Below are positions 5,115 through 5,549 of a stretch of 5,549 nt of DNA, piece by piece (position 1 is the first letter of the stretch; each line of letters begins with the position of its first letter). The notes under the pieces were generated by a model. The model made no database searches. It was not told the DNA's origin and was given only the letters and a program-made list of their open reading frames with translations. The DNA is taken from assembly GCA_030040525.1 (NCBI GenBank), contig JASHTN010000082.1, positions 1 to 5,549 on the forward strand. Reading direction: 5' to 3'. Made by a program: the position numbers and the translations under genes. This DNA comes from Gammaproteobacteria bacterium (GTDB lineage: Bacteria > Pseudomonadota > Gammaproteobacteria > Steroidobacterales > Steroidobacteraceae).

Positions 5115-5549
5115 CAGGCCGCGGCTACGTTGGCGGCGCTCTCGAGATACTTTGCCTCGACGTAGCGTATGAAGGAAGTGGCCGACAGCGGCTTGCCCGT
5201 GGCGCTCTTCAGCAGCTCCTGCGCCGGGACCTTCGCCCCGAGGCCATGCACCTGCGTGCGCAGCCAGCCGAGCAGGCCCGAGAACTCTCCGCCCGCGAGC
5301 TGCTCGTCGAGCCCCGGGACGTCGGCGCGCAGACTCTCGTAGAGCTGCGCGGCGATCACGGCACCGAGGGCATAGGACGGGAAGTAGCCGAAGGAGCCGA
5401 CCGCCCAGTGGATGTCCTGCAGGCAGCCCTCCACGTCGCTCGCCGGCCGGATCGACAGGCGCTGCTCCATGCCCGCGTTCCAGGCTTCGGGGAGGTCACG
5501 TACCGCCAGCTCGCCGGCGAGCAGCTGCTTCTCGAGCTCGTAGCGCAGC
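5114..5549 (-). CDS. M32-family metallocarboxypeptidase, C-terminal part only
   Basis: The frame is open from the right edge to the TGA at 5116-5114, giving the last 144 residues of a protein usually near 500. M32 carboxypeptidases (Taq/Pfu type) are cytoplasmic metal-dependent enzymes that remove C-terminal amino acids with broad specificity. The visible part begins LRYELEKQLLAGEL, then VRDLPEAWNAGMEQ, DIHWAVGSFGYFPSYALG and ISAQ-like AVIAAQLYESL, then GEFSGLLGWLRTQVHGLG and ELLKSATGKPLSATSFIRYVEAKYLE, all matching the family C-terminus, including the conserved D-I/V-H-W and GYFP-YALG segments. The HEXXH zinc motif would lie upstream, outside the window, so catalytic competence cannot be judged. 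The methionine at 5470 is internal, because family sequence continues before it. It is the first visible gene of the block with ttcA, which overlaps its stop by one base. Confidence 0.93.
   Translation of the reverse strand, partial: LRYELEKQLLAGELAVRDLPEAWNAGMEQRLSIRPASDVEGCLQDIHWAVGSFGYFPSYALGAVIAAQLYESLRADVPGLDEQLAGGEFSGLLGWLRTQVHGLGAKVPAQELLKSATGKPLSATSFIRYVEAKYLESAANVAAA

Overview
The window is very GC-rich proteobacterial DNA. The close match of its TtcA protein to the E. coli type, together with the other families present, fits a gammaproteobacterium from an environmental high-GC lineage such as Steroidobacteraceae, Nevskiales or Xanthomonadales. That placement is an inference; there is no rRNA or other marker in view. 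All six genes I support are on the minus strand, so transcription runs from high to low coordinates. Long open frames on the plus strand and in other minus frames are by-products of GC-rich codon use.

Upstream block (5549 to about 2621): the C-terminal part of an M32-family metallocarboxypeptidase enters from the right edge. It is followed, with a one-base stop/start overlap, by ttcA (tRNA 2-thiocytidine synthesis). Twelve bases later comes a two-domain protein joining a dual-specificity-type phosphatase to an ADP-ribosylglycohydrolase-fold domain. The block closes with a clear Rho-independent terminator eight bases after the last stop codon. In the fusion protein the phosphatase signature is intact, but several glycohydrolase signature motifs are altered.

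Downstream block (about 2494 to 1): after a gap of about 160 bases with two hairpins come three overlapping genes. They encode a putative zinc metallopeptidase, very rich in arginine; an ATP-grasp ligase of D-alanine--D-alanine ligase type; and a CpcT/CpeT-like lipoprotein that runs off the left edge. The overlaps (4 and 8 bases) indicate one translationally coupled operon. A peptide-bond-forming enzyme, a peptidase and an exported lipoprotein together suggest an uncharacterised peptide or envelope-related pathway, and this is the most interesting part of the window.

The lipoprotein reaches the left edge inside an in-frame 15-bp tandem repeat encoding Gly-Ala-Ala-Gly-Gly units. I saw no tRNA, rRNA, CRISPR array, insertion sequence or integrase.
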